From: Trileptium ribeirensis
Lineage: Eukaryota > Nematoda > Enoplea > Enoplida > Thoracostomopsidae
DNA length: 27,512 nt
Assembly: GCA_030248225.1 (NCBI GenBank)
Contig: JASANE010000552.1
Location: forward strand, 1 to 27,512
Direction of reading: 5' to 3'
Shown piece after piece: positions 1 through 9,391 of the stretch (position 1 is the first letter of the stretch; each line of letters starts with the position of its first letter). The notes below the pieces were generated by a model. That model searched no databases. It was not told the DNA's origin and saw nothing but the letters and a program-made list of their open reading frames with translations. A program made the translations under genes and the position numbers.

Positions 1-1976
1 CGCTCGTTGTTAAATGTTGTTTACAGTATCAATAAATCAAATGTGCTAATTCTGTTCTTGAATCCAGCGCAATCCAGTTTAATTCTAGCAAGCTTTGTTC
101 GAGGTAATTCAACGTTTTGCTTGGAAATTGTTATATGAGTTTAGAACTTTAACTTTTGGGCAAGTAATGTTCGCAATAAACATTATTGTCGTTCACTGGC
201 ATTTTCGCTTGGCTAACTCGTCAGTAATTGTTTAAAAATCGATTTGGTGTTTATTTTAAATTAAAAAATGAAATCTCTAAATAAAAAATTAGTTTCGAAA
301 TCTTTAGTTAGTTAGATATTTACTCGCTCGTAGTGCGACAGTTATTTTTGGCTTATGTTTAGTGTTCATCAGTCTGTTTGCTTGTATAAAAATGGGGTTG
401 AATTGATGCAGCTAATAAATGATTTTGTGTCCTAAAACATATGTTAAAATTGGGATGGTACATATTTGCGATCATGCAATGTGTTTTTCATTGTGGGAAA
501 AATTTATGAATTTTTGCATGGTATTTCTGCAAAAAGTATGTTGGAGTGTAAATGATTATTCTATTGGATATTCATATCTAATTTCAAATCAAAATATTTT
601 GTGCACTTTTACCGGTGGCGAAATCCCGGAGATCATTTTTAGTATATTATTTTACGTCTTACTTAACTGGGAACCGAAATCCCATGCTACATTTTTCAGC
701 CGTCAAAAGTGGAATTTTTGGTACTATTTCACAGAAGACCGTTACGAAACTTTAAGCAAAATTTTTTTGTAAAAAATATTTAAATATGATACTGTTCCGC
801 GCACAATACCGATAAGAATTCATTAGAGCATTTTTAGGCATCAAACTATTGTTTTCAGTTTGTTCTGGAAATCGTTTTCAATCTTGTTAAGTAATTATTG
901 TGGTGAACATGCTGTAGCACCCTAAGCATGCATTTTTTGCCTATGAGCAAGTTTCGTTCAAAACACTCCTGGAACCCTCTGCTATTTCTACCAATAGATA
1001 TAATTCGTGTCGTATATTGTATCGTATTTACAATGCCACAACGTACTGTCGCTTTACCGACGAGCGAGCAACAACCGACCAAAAAAAAACAAACTATAAT
1101 ATTTGGAAATAAAATTTTATTTTCCCATGAGTAGGATGTGAGCGAGCACCGGTTACTTGTCTCGAGTGTTGTCGTTATTTGAACTATTTAGTATATCTCG
1201 CCAAGCAAGTCGTAACACACCATGTGTATCTCTATTCTATGTATACTTAGTGACCTTTACGTATGATATTCCAAGTTCAGCTTGTCCAGCCACGTTTACA
1301 GTTTCAAAAAGACGAATAATACACCAGCAATACATTAAAAGCGACGCTACGCAGTATTTGGATCATATACTGCGGAACCCACTTTTTATTTTTTCCGCCC
1401 GTACCAAAAAGAAGGGAACATTGGAAATTTATAAACCATATAATATTTGCATAATTATTACAATTTCAAGCAGTATTTTTCACGTTCAAGACACCTAACA
1501 CTTTGTATCACACAAGAGGCAAGCACAATTGTTCGCGTAATATTCAGTGCATCAAAAAATCCGTAGACTTATTTAGCCCTCTTAGTACAAACTTGCTTGA
1601 GGAAGTATCAAAATTGTCATTTCCTGTGCGAAAATTTCGCAAAGCTAACCTCCTCCCCTGTACCTTCCCACACTGCTGATAACATAATCTATATAGTTTA
1701 AAACAACCGGAAACTTACTTAACGGATTAAAAGCCATATTGTAAATCAACTTCCAACAAGCAAGAAGCCAACTTAGCAAAATCATGAAAACTTCACTTTT
1801 TTAAATTTATTAAACTATGGCTCATACCTCAAAAACGGCTGTTCTGACAAAAATTAGCAACGGTAAAGTTGTAAATCTTTCTGAGAGGCATATGCGATGA
1901 ATACGAGAGTCTCCATTTTTAGTTCGGATATCTCTGGCAAGAATGACTCAAAAAGTTTCCAGAGACCCCAAATATC
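1..1976. other. AT-rich stretch with no supported gene
   Basis: No recognisable protein, tRNA or repeat. The open frames here (419-772 plus, 855-1082 minus, 928-1134 plus, 1157-1498 plus) lack any familiar motif, have AT-rich low-information composition and overlap one another on both strands. Splice-like and TATA-like strings occur at background frequency. It is best read as intergenic or ancient repeat-derived sequence. Confidence 0.5.
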
Positions 1977-1988
1977 CAAAATGAGAGT
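1977..1988 (+). repeat. Left target-site duplication of the retrotransposon
   Basis: The 12-mer CAAAATGAGAGT is identical to positions 3311-3322. The two copies sit exactly outside the reverse-transcriptase remnant, as expected for target-primed reverse transcription. The bases just beyond the 12-mer differ on both sides, so the duplication ends cleanly. Confidence 0.8.
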
Positions 1989-3310
1989 GTTTTGTCGATT
2001 CTGTCGATCGTGAACAAGGTCTTTGCATTTGTGGTCCGATCACGAATCGTTGAAGATTGGGAAAGAGTACCTCGCGAGCAACAAAACAAGCTGGTTTTCG
2101 TCCTGGCAGAGGCTGTAGTGACAGTATATTTAATCCTCGCCATATTTTCGCTAGGCGTATTAGATACAATCAACCGTTCGTTGCTATTTTTATCGACTTT
2201 GGTGCAGCTTTCGATAGTGTTCATCGGGCGTCTTTAATAAAGGCACTTTCACGTGAAGGTGTCCATGCCAAAATCGTTAACATTATTCACGTAATGTACG
2301 CTCAAACGAACAGCTCTGAACGCGTCTACAGTGATAACTCGGACAGTTTCGAAATAAAAACGGGTGTTCGACAGGAATGTATGCTTTGCCATCTACTTTT
2401 CAACGTTATAATAGATTGCATATTGGCACAAGCTCTCGCTGGTTTTGACGGTGTGACTTATAGCACTGACCTCGCCATAGCAGATTTAGCGTATGTGGAC
2501 GACATCGTATTTTTAGCTGAAATTCCCCAACTCGCTGAAGCGGCTTTAAACCAAGTTGATGAAGTCGCTACTAAATTCGGTCTAGTGATAAACGTGTCCA
2601 AATCCAAGGTACTCGCGTTGGGTTATCGCGATCGTATTTCGACCGCGGCGAACTGCTGGAATCGGTCGATTCTTTGAGCTACCTTGGAACTGTACTTAAC
2701 ACAACCGAAACCGCATCGTCAGCGGATATAACAACTCGGATCGGCAAAGCTACAGCAGTCTTCGACTTACTGAAACGCTCATTGTGGTCGCGTGGTGAGC
2801 TCTCTCTACGGACTAAAATGCGAGTTTTCAACGCCATAGTTATCCTTACGCTCATTTATTCGTGTGAGTCTTGGACCTTGAAGTCTGAGGAGATTCGAAA
2901 GCTCGAAGTATTTCAAATGAGATGCCTGAGGGCTATTTGTGGGGTCAACGTTCTACAGCAGCTGCAAAACGTGGCCATACGCTTTACATGCCTAAAACAA
3001 CCCCTTGTGATCGACATCATTCGAAAACACCGTCTACGCTGGGCGGGCCATGTCTGGCGTATGCCTGCTGATCGCCTGCCCAAACAACTTTATCTCTAGG
3101 TACCTCCACTGATTTGGTGCGTCGATTGGCGAGCCCACGTAACGCGCGACGACTTTGGCAATCACCTCCGCAACGCTCATTTTTTACCCTGGAAGAAGCT
3201 TTCGCGGCAGCGTAAAACCCGCAACAGTGGCGTGGTGTGATTCGTGACCTCGGTGCAAGTCCATCGTGGAATGTCGTCTCGTACCCGTACCAGCGATAAT
3301 GCTATAAATT
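1989..3310 (+). mobile_element. 5'-truncated non-LTR retrotransposon (RTE/CR1-like)
   Basis: A 1.32-kb insertion bounded by a 12-bp target-site duplication. It starts inside the reverse transcriptase domain, so the endonuclease and 5' UTR are missing: the usual 5' truncation of non-LTR elements. The coding frame can be followed to a stop at 3297-3299, and only 11 nt (ending TATAAATT) separate that stop from the right duplication. The 3' tail is therefore very short and has no poly(A), which is a known trait of RTE-type elements. The C-terminal region (a HRLRWAGHVWRMP-type motif) matches a group common in trematodes. The clade name is a recollection and would need a phylogeny. Confidence 0.85.
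1992..3299 (+). pseudogene. Decayed reverse transcriptase (palm, thumb and C-terminal region)
   Basis: The domain is spread over several frames. The frame from 1992 carries the pre-motif-A segment (...IVNKVFAFVVRSRI...REQQ). A shift near 2085-2090 moves to the frame with AGFRPGRGC, then motif A FIDFGAAFDSVHR (about 2189-2227), motif B TGVRQECMLCHLLFN (about 2360-2404) and the catalytic box YVDD at 2492-2503. A second shift near 2638 gives GELLESV...SYLGTVL, the thumb, and the C-terminal LRWAGHVWRMPADRLP (about 3037-3084). A third shift near 3090-3100 precedes a segment holding an in-frame TAA at 3213 and the C-terminal end ...PYQR before TAA at 3297. Both catalytic aspartates of YVDD survive. 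Motif B has lost its usual GC-P-LSP pattern. With three frame changes and one internal stop, it is dead. Confidence 0.85.
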
Positions 3311-3322
3311 CAAAATGAGAGT
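3311..3322 (+). repeat. Right target-site duplication of the retrotransposon
   Basis: Second copy of CAAAATGAGAGT (see 1977-1988), beginning 11 nt after the terminal stop of the reverse transcriptase frame. Confidence 0.8.
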
Positions 3323-4792
3323 CTCCAATTCATGTCGACTTTCTGAGAATTTGTGCAGCAAAAATACAAAGGCGCACCATTGAGTTTCGTTCATGCGTAA
3401 TAAAAAATTTCTTAAAATCCTTCCGTGCAGTGATGCCTGAAGAGTAACACAGACAGACAAAATAGAATTTTTTGGTCTCTATCGCTAATTAAACGCAACA
3501 AATATAAGATTTTCCAAATATAATTTAGCAAGTCCATCAGCTGAATTTTGCTATAGTGTTTATAATACCAGCAACATGGGTGTTTAGAGAGCACAGATCA
3601 AGAATTTACATTTAAAAATGTAGTTAAAGCCACCTATCTTATAAAGAAAGTTCCTTAAAACAGCTGGAAAGTGTGACCTATTACACCAAGAACTCTCTTT
3701 GGGGGAAATCATTGGTATCCAGCGACAATCAATGAGGCATTGCCTGGAGTGATCAATTTGCTTCATTTTCCTTTATGAAAAATGTCGCTTTGAAATTATA
3801 CTTAACTCTATTAAAGGCTTATTTTAGTAATATGGTGCACTAATATTTGAAATTATCGAATGTGTTGGTTTTGATTTTTCGGTTCCGATGGTTCCTTTAT
3901 ATTCTTTCGAAGCCTTCCGCGAAGGCACTCGATTTGCGGAATTGGCTCAAATATCACAATGAATATACCGTGCACAGCATTAGACATATATAATCCCATC
4001 ATAACTACCTATTGTCATCGAAAATTATATCAACCGCATATATTGCATTTCATTTTGCATATGATTACCAAATTTCGATTCCGTGTCCGATGGGTATGAT
4101 AACATTTTCGCTTAAGTTTATTAAGCGATATGTGGAACATACTATGTAAAGTGAACTGATTATATTTTATAAGCTTCATGTGTCTCGGAGGCGCTATTTT
4201 ACGTTAAGTTTGATTCGATAGATACGTTTGTCAAATATTTGTATTTAATTTTATGGCTGGAATTTATTCAGGTCTCGTTTGGGCTGTTTGCGTAATATAT
4301 ATTTATGTACAACAGTAAAATACAAACATTTGTGACGTTGAGTAAATTATTTACACATTGTAGATGCTTTTGAGCTGTTAAATGCTGATCTGTTTTTTGA
4401 TTGGGACCCTTTACTATTACTGATTATTATAGATTAGGGGTAGGAGTAACCACCAAAGGTTGCACCATCGCCGCGAGTAAAAATAGTGGAATTTATCAAA
4501 CAGCAAATTAGGCAAAACTTGAGGATGCAAGCACGAAACGAAAGCATCTATCGCAAATTGGAGAAAACTAGAAAAATTGGGAAGGAATTTTGAATTCTTG
4601 CAAATTTCAAAAACTGCCCCCGTCTGCATGTTACTAACGCACCCCCCACAAATCGCGACTCACCTTCGACACTTGTATTAATATACGGTTAATCAGCGAT
4701 GCGTTTTATTGCTGGATTGTTTGCTGCGTATGTGTATTTAAAGCTATTTTGAGCTGGCCTTTTAAAGCTGAAGTTTCCAAAAGTTAAAAGCT
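3323..4792. other. Non-coding stretch with nothing firm
   Basis: AT-rich sequence with only short open frames on the minus strand (3412-3594, 3584-3766, 4417-4629), none of which shows a recognisable motif. No RNA gene, tandem repeat or transposon end was found. Confidence 0.5.
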
Positions 4793-4909
4793 TTTACGTT
4801 ATAAGTTGCCCGCCATGTGGAAGTTTTGTCCGCGTACAGCCTGCGTAAGACCGTTAACGATATAGTGTACAGAACACCAACACTGTACTCTAAGCAGTTT
4901 TATATATAC

Positions 4910-4924
4910 GGTGTTTCGGACACC
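4910..4924. repeat. Palindrome copy 1, GGTGTT-TCG-GACACC
   Basis: A 6-bp stem with one G-T wobble around a 3-nt loop. It is the first of four related 15-mers in the MITE at 4793-5206. Confidence 0.75.
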
Positions 4925-4940
4925 ATCAGCATTTATGTAT

Positions 4941-4955
4941 GGTGTCATGGACACC
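4941..4955. repeat. Palindrome copy 2, GGTGTC-ATG-GACACC
   Basis: Perfect 6-bp inverted repeat with a 3-nt spacer, beginning 31 nt after the start of copy 1. Confidence 0.8.
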
Positions 4956-5056
4956 GTAAACTTCTGGGTAGGAGAGATGAGAGTCCTTTTGCAAGATGCC
5001 TTATTTTTTTTCTTTGTAAGGGAGTTTATACAATGCAAACTACTGTTCAATTATAG

Positions 5057-5071
5057 GGTGTCGAGGACACC
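5057..5071. repeat. Palindrome copy 3, GGTGTC-GAG-GACACC
   Basis: Perfect 6-bp inverted repeat. The spacer differs from the other copies while the arms are invariant. Confidence 0.8.
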
Positions 5072-5087
5072 ATAGTGTAATGTACAC

Positions 5088-5102
5088 GGTGTCCGCGACA
5101 CC
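5088..5102. repeat. Palindrome copy 4, GGTGTC-CGC-GACACC
   Basis: Perfect 6-bp inverted repeat starting 31 nt after the start of copy 3. Copies 1-2 and copies 3-4 thus form two pairs with the same 31-nt pitch. Confidence 0.8.
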
Positions 5103-5206
5103 ATTACTTGTACTGAATAGTATAGCCTTCCGACTACCATGCACTATGGCATGGTCGTGATCACACAGTGACAAATCTTCCACATGGCGGGCGTTTTATA
5201 ACGTAA

Positions 5207-5676
5207 ACGCCACATACATTTGTTAGCAAATAGTCTAAATTAAGGGACTGACCAGTTATCCCGAGTTCAAGCCGTTCGTAGCTATTAAATAGTTGCAGAA
5301 AGCAACATGCCTTGTGTTACAGCCTACGCTGATGTTGGTTTATCGTTTGAAATTATGACTTGGGCCAGAGACTGTAAACTGTAGAACACCGGCCAGGGCT
5401 GCTGCAATGCATTATGGTTTCAGTGTACATTGCATGAATGGGGTCGGGACTGAATTTTAGATAGTAAACCGATTTGCACCTGTTGGGAATTTTACCGAGC
5501 GAAGCTAATGTATATATTTATTATGGAACTTTCAAAATGTTTCTGTGTCACATACACATAGTTGTAACGTAAAAGCCTGGGAACTCCTGGTCTCAAAAAG
5601 TTTTTCATAAGAATTGTCGTATGGTTCGGTAATAAAATTTTATAAAACTGTGCTTCTAAATATTAGTATGTATTAG
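5207..5676. other. Spacer between the two MITEs
   Basis: About 470 bases with no open frame of note, no RNA gene and no repeat that I can identify. Confidence 0.5.
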
Positions 5677-5681
5677 TTTCA

Positions 5682-6095
5682 CCAAGAGTGCGTTAGGGAA
5701 GAGTATGACATTTCCCTGCACTCACATGTAAACCCGTGTTTGATGACGCGGGCGTTTTCGGCCTGAACCCCCTCAGTTTTTTGGGGGGAGGGGTTGAGAT
5801 GCACAGATCGTCCCCCCAGATTCGGGGGGTTGCTCGGACCTTCCCAGTTTTTTTGGGGGGAAGGGTCGTGTTATAAGCAGCTTCTGCTGCAACCGACCCC
5901 CCCAGAAATTGGCGGGAGGGGATCCGACCGCCAGGTTTTTTGGGTGTCGAGCTACACAGACCCCCGGGTTCTGGGGGGTACCTCTGCCCCCCCCCCCAGT
6001 TTTTTTTTTTGGGGGGGGGGGGTCAGGCCGAAAACGCCCGCGTCATCAAGCACGGCTGTAGAGAAGCGTCATACTCTATCCTAATGCACTCTTGG
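5682..6095. mobile_element. MITE with long inverted ends and a TTTCA duplication
   Basis: The left end CCAAGAGTGCGTTAGG... and the right end ...CCTAATGCACTCTTGG are inverted repeats. Similarity continues inward through GAGTATGAC and, after a less conserved patch, through GATGACGCGGGCGTTTTCGG, making arms of roughly 90-95 bp. TTTCA occurs directly outside both ends (5677-5681 and 6096-6100), consistent with a 5-bp target-site duplication. The centre (about 5768-6022) is a chain of C-run/G-run hairpins. An open frame across it (5794-6084) is compositional and not a gene. Confidence 0.8.
5768..6022. repeat. Chain of C-run / AGTTTTT / G-run hairpins
   Basis: Six or so imperfect units of the form C4-7, a short AG/T-rich loop, then G4-7 occur at 20-70-bp intervals. 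They end in the extreme block C11 (5987-5997), AG, T11 (6000-6010), G12 (6011-6022). Each unit can fold into a strong stem, and the G-runs could also form quadruplexes. Exact homopolymer lengths in such tracts are prone to sequencing error. Confidence 0.75.
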
Positions 6096-6100
6096 TTTCA

Positions 6101-8003
6101 CTGATACGGCAGTGAGATTTAAGGTGAATATACTTTATGCGTCCTTTATTTGAGCATAACGCGTACCATTTTGCGAATAAATGATATTAAAATTTTTGAG
6201 CGTAGTATTTATGTTAAAATTTATCACCTATTTTATTTATTCCTTTTGTTCTTTAGATTTAGCCACCCATTGGTGGATGTATAATATATCTTGCTTTTGC
6301 GTATTCGTCAAGAAGCTGGGGCAAAGTTATCATTTTTTGTAATTTAAACCCCAATTACACCCTTTCCTACATCTCAGAGTTTAAGCGCATTATCACAATG
6401 CTAACTGTTGTAGCATAGGGATGAACTATAATGGCACTTAACCGCCATTGAAGGAATGATGTCACCTGACCGAATAACATGTTTAGCAGAGGGCGTGATA
6501 GCAGCTACGCGTTTTGCTAACATGTGGAGTACAGGCCGCGTACTGGACTATATCTCATAGTTATGCGTTTTGCTTCCTACTGCAAAAATAAACGATCTTG
6601 GCAAACAACTTTATACTTTATTGACATAAAACATACAACATCCGCCTTTTGGTGAGATTGCAGTATAAGTCATGGTCATATGTAATGTGAAATTCAGGAA
6701 TTTCCTTTAGTTGCAGCCTTTGCTCAGATTGGGGATGAAAACTTTACATTCGGTACATATGCCCGCTAGAAGAATTAAGATGCAGGAAATATTTTCATCA
6801 TTGTATAAATCAGATTAGGATCTCTAATTTTGATAAGGAAATTAGACTATCATTGTAACATGACAGTATATACGGGGTTTCACACAGTGGTGAAGAGACA
6901 GAAAGCTGATAGACAAGAAATTTGATATCAAAAATGGGAAATCGCTAAGAAAATGATGGAACACTTGAAATTAATGTTTGTTTTATCGCCTTGTTTACCG
7001 CTACGAGAGCTAAAACGAACCTTCTTAGAAAATTCATTCTTCGAGAACTACAACTATGCCGCATGTTTTAGCACAAAAAATAAATTTTAGGCAGATTTTC
7101 AATTTTTCACAGATCTGCAGCTGTTACTTAACAAGTAATATATTTCGCACATGGAACTTTTTTACAATGCCTTGACAGAAGAAGTTAATGTTAACTGCCA
7201 AAAATAAATCCATACCGAGCACGAGAAATAATATGTGCCAGGACTAATGGGAAAACAATACTGCATTTTTACAATTGAAAACAAATATAAAAAACCAATG
7301 TCAATTTGCGAAGGTCTGCAACTTTGAAGAATATTATTAAAAACAAGCGCGCAACCATTCGACCATTGCGGCTACCACAAACGGTTGTATATACGCCGTA
7401 TATAGACTATGCTGTATAACTGCAATATGAGTATACCCGTGCTTGCATATTAAATGATTGTAGATTTGGTATGCCTTCTTCAACATTCTGACTCGTAATA
7501 AATACACGATATACGTAAGCCTAATCCATGAATCAACTGAATGAGATATATAATTCTTCAAAACTTCGTACGTAAACACTTGCATCTATTAACACTTCAT
7601 ATCGATAGGGTTTTACCATTAAAAATGTGAATATTCATCAGTCTCTCTGTGCGTAATGCCACTTGTAAGCGTCATGAAAAACATGAACTACTACTTATGT
7701 GTATACAGTTGTGTAAATTTCGGCTGGCAATGGTCATAGTCTTTGCTGTACATACGATATCTCTGTGTCAAATAGCCCAGTGTAATTAACTACTAGTCTC
7801 GCATCGCAGGTCGGGCGCCACATTTGACGGGCGGTTCGACGACAACGTCCGAGACTAAAAATTTCATTCATACCTAATTAATACATATTATATAAAATTA
7901 CAATATAAAGCATGTAACTGTCAGTTGTGCTCGGTTGGAGAGCTGATATTGTACCGCTAAGAATTGGCGTACACATAACATGCGCAATCACGCAAAACCC
8001 AAA
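6101..8003. other. Non-coding stretch upstream of the micro-exon locus
   Basis: No supported gene. The minus-strand frame 7337-7585 shows no motif. One small structure is an 8-bp inverted repeat, TAGTCTCG (7794-7801) and CGAGACTA (7850-7857), framing a 48-bp GC-rich block that stands out from its AT-rich surroundings. Its role is unknown. Confidence 0.45.
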
Positions 8004-8045
8004 AACAATGTCACAGCCTGACGGCTGTGACAGTAACATTGTTGA
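8004..8045. other. Strong hairpin upstream of the coding locus
   Basis: GTCACAGCC-TGAC-GGCTGTGAC (8010-8031) is a perfect 9-bp stem with a 4-nt loop. It is extended by AACAAT/ATTGTT arms across a small bulge. It lies about 300 bp before the ATG at 8347. It could be a transcription-factor site pair, a 5' leader structure or a transposon relic; the sequence does not decide. Confidence 0.5.
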
Positions 8046-8346
8046 ACTTCCGCATTGAGCTATATGTTTATATAGTCCTCTTCAAAGTTTTAGAAAGACA
8101 ATATGCGAGCAATATATCAGGCCAGCGCTTTATATCATATATCCTCCTTTAGGACTTATAATAACGGGCATTGACTTATGTGCAAGAATGGATAGGTTTT
8201 TGGTTCGGTTTTGTCACAAAGCTCTAGATCGCATTAGTACTGCCGCAGTCGCGTTCCTACGGAGTCAAATCAGCTTCAACATTGTCTGAAATAACACAGT
8301 TGCAATTAGCAATTATATACCCCATTACGGAATTATTGACTACAGT

Positions 8347-8537
8347 ATGGATCATCTGATCTCGTTTCCGGACCATACGTCCTCGTACAACATGCAACGC
8401 GTTCTGTCCGATTTCGCTCCACGCAATCTTGGATTCGATTTCGACGTGCATAACAAAACCGCACGTCCGATTTTTCAACATAACGATCCGTTCATAAAGT
8501 CGCTGAATATAAGCAGCAGACGCCATATCGGAAACGA
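8347..8537 (+). CDS. Coding exon 1 (63 codons plus 2 nt), N-terminal exon of a micro-exon locus
   Basis: An ATG-initiated frame (MDHLISFPDHTSSYNMQRVL...) opens after an in-frame TGA at 8287-8289. Its third codon positions are clearly GC-richer than the AT-rich surroundings, as in real exons. It ends at GA|GTAAGTGC, a near-perfect 5' splice site, in phase 2; without splicing the next codon is TAA. No signal peptide or membrane segment is seen, and the product is basic and rich in Asn and His. It can join either the 21-nt micro-exons that follow or the TAF1C-like exon at 11646, whose acceptor is also in phase 2. I do not recognise the peptide by itself. It could be the TAF1C-like N-terminus or belong to a separate small gene. 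The opposite-strand frame at 8257-8547 is considered a shadow. Confidence 0.55.
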
Positions 8538-8656
8538 GTAAGTGCAACGTTTAACGACTTGCAGTGATTCACTTGTTGGTTAACGTTTTTCATCGCATTG
8601 GGCTTAGCTTAGTTACATTCATTATCGCGAAAACTGACAATCGATTCTTCAACCAG

Positions 8657-8677
8657 TTTTTGTTCTGTTTATGAAGA
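8657..8677 (+). CDS. Predicted micro-exon copy 1 (21 nt, phase 2-2)
   Basis: Bounded by CAACCAG| and |GTAAGTGC. Joined to exon 1 it reads as the heptapeptide DFCSVYE followed by GA, restoring the same phase. It is open in frame and symmetric, so it can be included or skipped without changing the frame. Confidence 0.5.
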
Positions 8678-8798
8678 GTAAGTGCTAGGTTTAAAACGAC
8701 TTGCAGTGATTCACTTGTTGGTTAACGTTTTTCATTGCATTGGGCTTAGCTTAGTTACATTCATTATCGCGAAAACTGACAATCGATTCTTCAACCAG

Positions 8799-8819
8799 TT
8801 TTTGTTCTGTTTATGAAGA
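8799..8819 (+). CDS. Predicted micro-exon copy 2 (21 nt, phase 2-2)
   Basis: Identical to copy 1 with the same splice signals; encodes DFCSVYE in frame. Confidence 0.5.
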
Positions 8820-8940
8820 GTAAGTGCAAGGTTTAAAACGACTTGCAGTGATTCACTTGTTGGTTAACGTTTTTCATTGCATTGGGCTTAGCTTAGTTAC
8901 ATTCATTATCGCGAAAACTGACAATCGATTCTTCAACCAG

Positions 8941-8961
8941 TTTTTGTTCTGTTTATGAAGA
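8941..8961 (+). CDS. Predicted micro-exon copy 3 (21 nt, phase 2-2)
   Basis: Identical to copy 1 with the same splice signals; encodes DFCSVYE in frame. Confidence 0.5.
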
Positions 8962-9082
8962 GTAAGTGCAAGGTCTAAAACGACTTGCAGTGATTCACTT
9001 GTTGGTTAAAGTTTTTCATTGCATTGGGCTTAGCTTAGTTACATTCATTATCGCGAAAACTGACAATCGATTCTTCAACCAG

Positions 9083-9103
9083 TGTTTGTTCTGTTTATGA
9101 AGA
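9083..9103 (+). CDS. Predicted micro-exon copy 4 (21 nt, phase 2-2)
   Basis: One base differs from the other copies (T to G at the second position), changing the heptapeptide to DVCSVYE. The frame and both splice signals are kept. Confidence 0.5.
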
Positions 9104-9224
9104 GTAAGTGCAAGGTTTAAAACGACTTGCAGTGATTCACTTGTTGGTTAAAGTTTATCATTGCATTGGGCTTAGCTTAGTTACATTCATTATCTCGAAA
9201 ACTGACAATCGATTCTTCAACCAG

Positions 9225-9245
9225 TTTTTGTTCTGTTTATGAAGA
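9225..9245 (+). CDS. Predicted micro-exon copy 5 (21 nt, phase 2-2)
   Basis: Same sequence as copies 1-3 with intact flanking acceptor and donor; encodes DFCSVYE in frame. Confidence 0.5.
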
Positions 9246-9366
9246 GTAAGTGCAAGGTTTAAAACGACTTGCAGTGATTCACTTGTTGGTTAACGTTTTT
9301 CATTGCATTGGGCTTAGCTTAGTTACATTCATTATCGCGAAAACTGACAATCGATTCTTCAACCAG

Positions 9367-9391
9367 TTTTTGTTCTGTGTATGGATACTGA
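9367..9391 (+). CDS. Terminal copy: possible last exon, or 12-nt exon with alternative donor
   Basis: After the sixth CAACCAG the sequence starts like the micro-exons (TTTTTGTTCTGT) but then diverges to GTATGGATACTGA. In the phase set by exon 1 it reads DFCSVYGY and stops at TGA 9389-9391. Exon 1, five micro-exons and this end would give a 106-residue protein. Alternatively GTATGG at 9379 could act as a donor. The exon would then be 12 nt and still leave phase 2, compatible with the acceptor at 11645. An AATAAA at 9822-9827 would suit the first option. Confidence 0.4.

Larger units (their letters stand above)
4793..5206. mobile_element. MITE with terminal inverted repeats of about 38 bp
   Basis: The left end (TTTACGTTATAAGTTGCCCG, continuing through CGCCATGTGGAAG) is the reverse complement of the right end at about 5169-5206, with a few mismatches (GTTG against AACG, TTTTGTC against ATTTGTC). 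The 414-bp interior has no coding capacity. Instead it holds four spaced copies of a 15-nt palindrome, listed separately. No target-site duplication could be fixed with certainty, so the superfamily is left open. Confidence 0.7.
8538..9378 (+). repeat. Six-copy 142-bp tandem array of intron plus micro-exon
   Basis: Five units of 142 bp follow a first unit of 140 bp. Each begins GTAAGTGCAAGG (a strong donor), contains AAAACTGACAATCG (a CTGAC branch-site match about 20 nt before the end) and finishes TTCTTCAACCAG (an acceptor). Introns would be 8538-8656, 8678-8798, 8820-8940, 8962-9082, 9104-9224 and 9246-9366. The 21 nt between CAACCAG and the next GTAAGT forms a micro-exon in five copies. 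Units differ at only a few positions, so the expansion is recent. The micro-exon looks like a fusion of the start of the downstream exon at 9367 with the end of exon 1, which is what tandem duplication of an intron together with scraps of both flanking exons would produce. Confidence 0.85.

Noticed and set aside
419..772. Open frame of 117 codons near the left edge
   Set aside because: AT-driven composition, no motif, no good splice context and no homology that I recognise.
855..1134. Overlapping open frames on both strands
   Set aside because: Short, mutually overlapping and without domain signals; chance openness is the simplest reading.
5794..6084. Pro/Gly-rich open frame of 96 codons
   Set aside because: It is the translation of the C-run/G-run hairpin core of a MITE and has no independent coding evidence.
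8257..8547. Minus-strand frame of 96 codons opposite exon 1
   Set aside because: Exon 1 on the plus strand ends at a strong donor and links to the array. The minus frame has no matching splice signals, so it is treated as a shadow.
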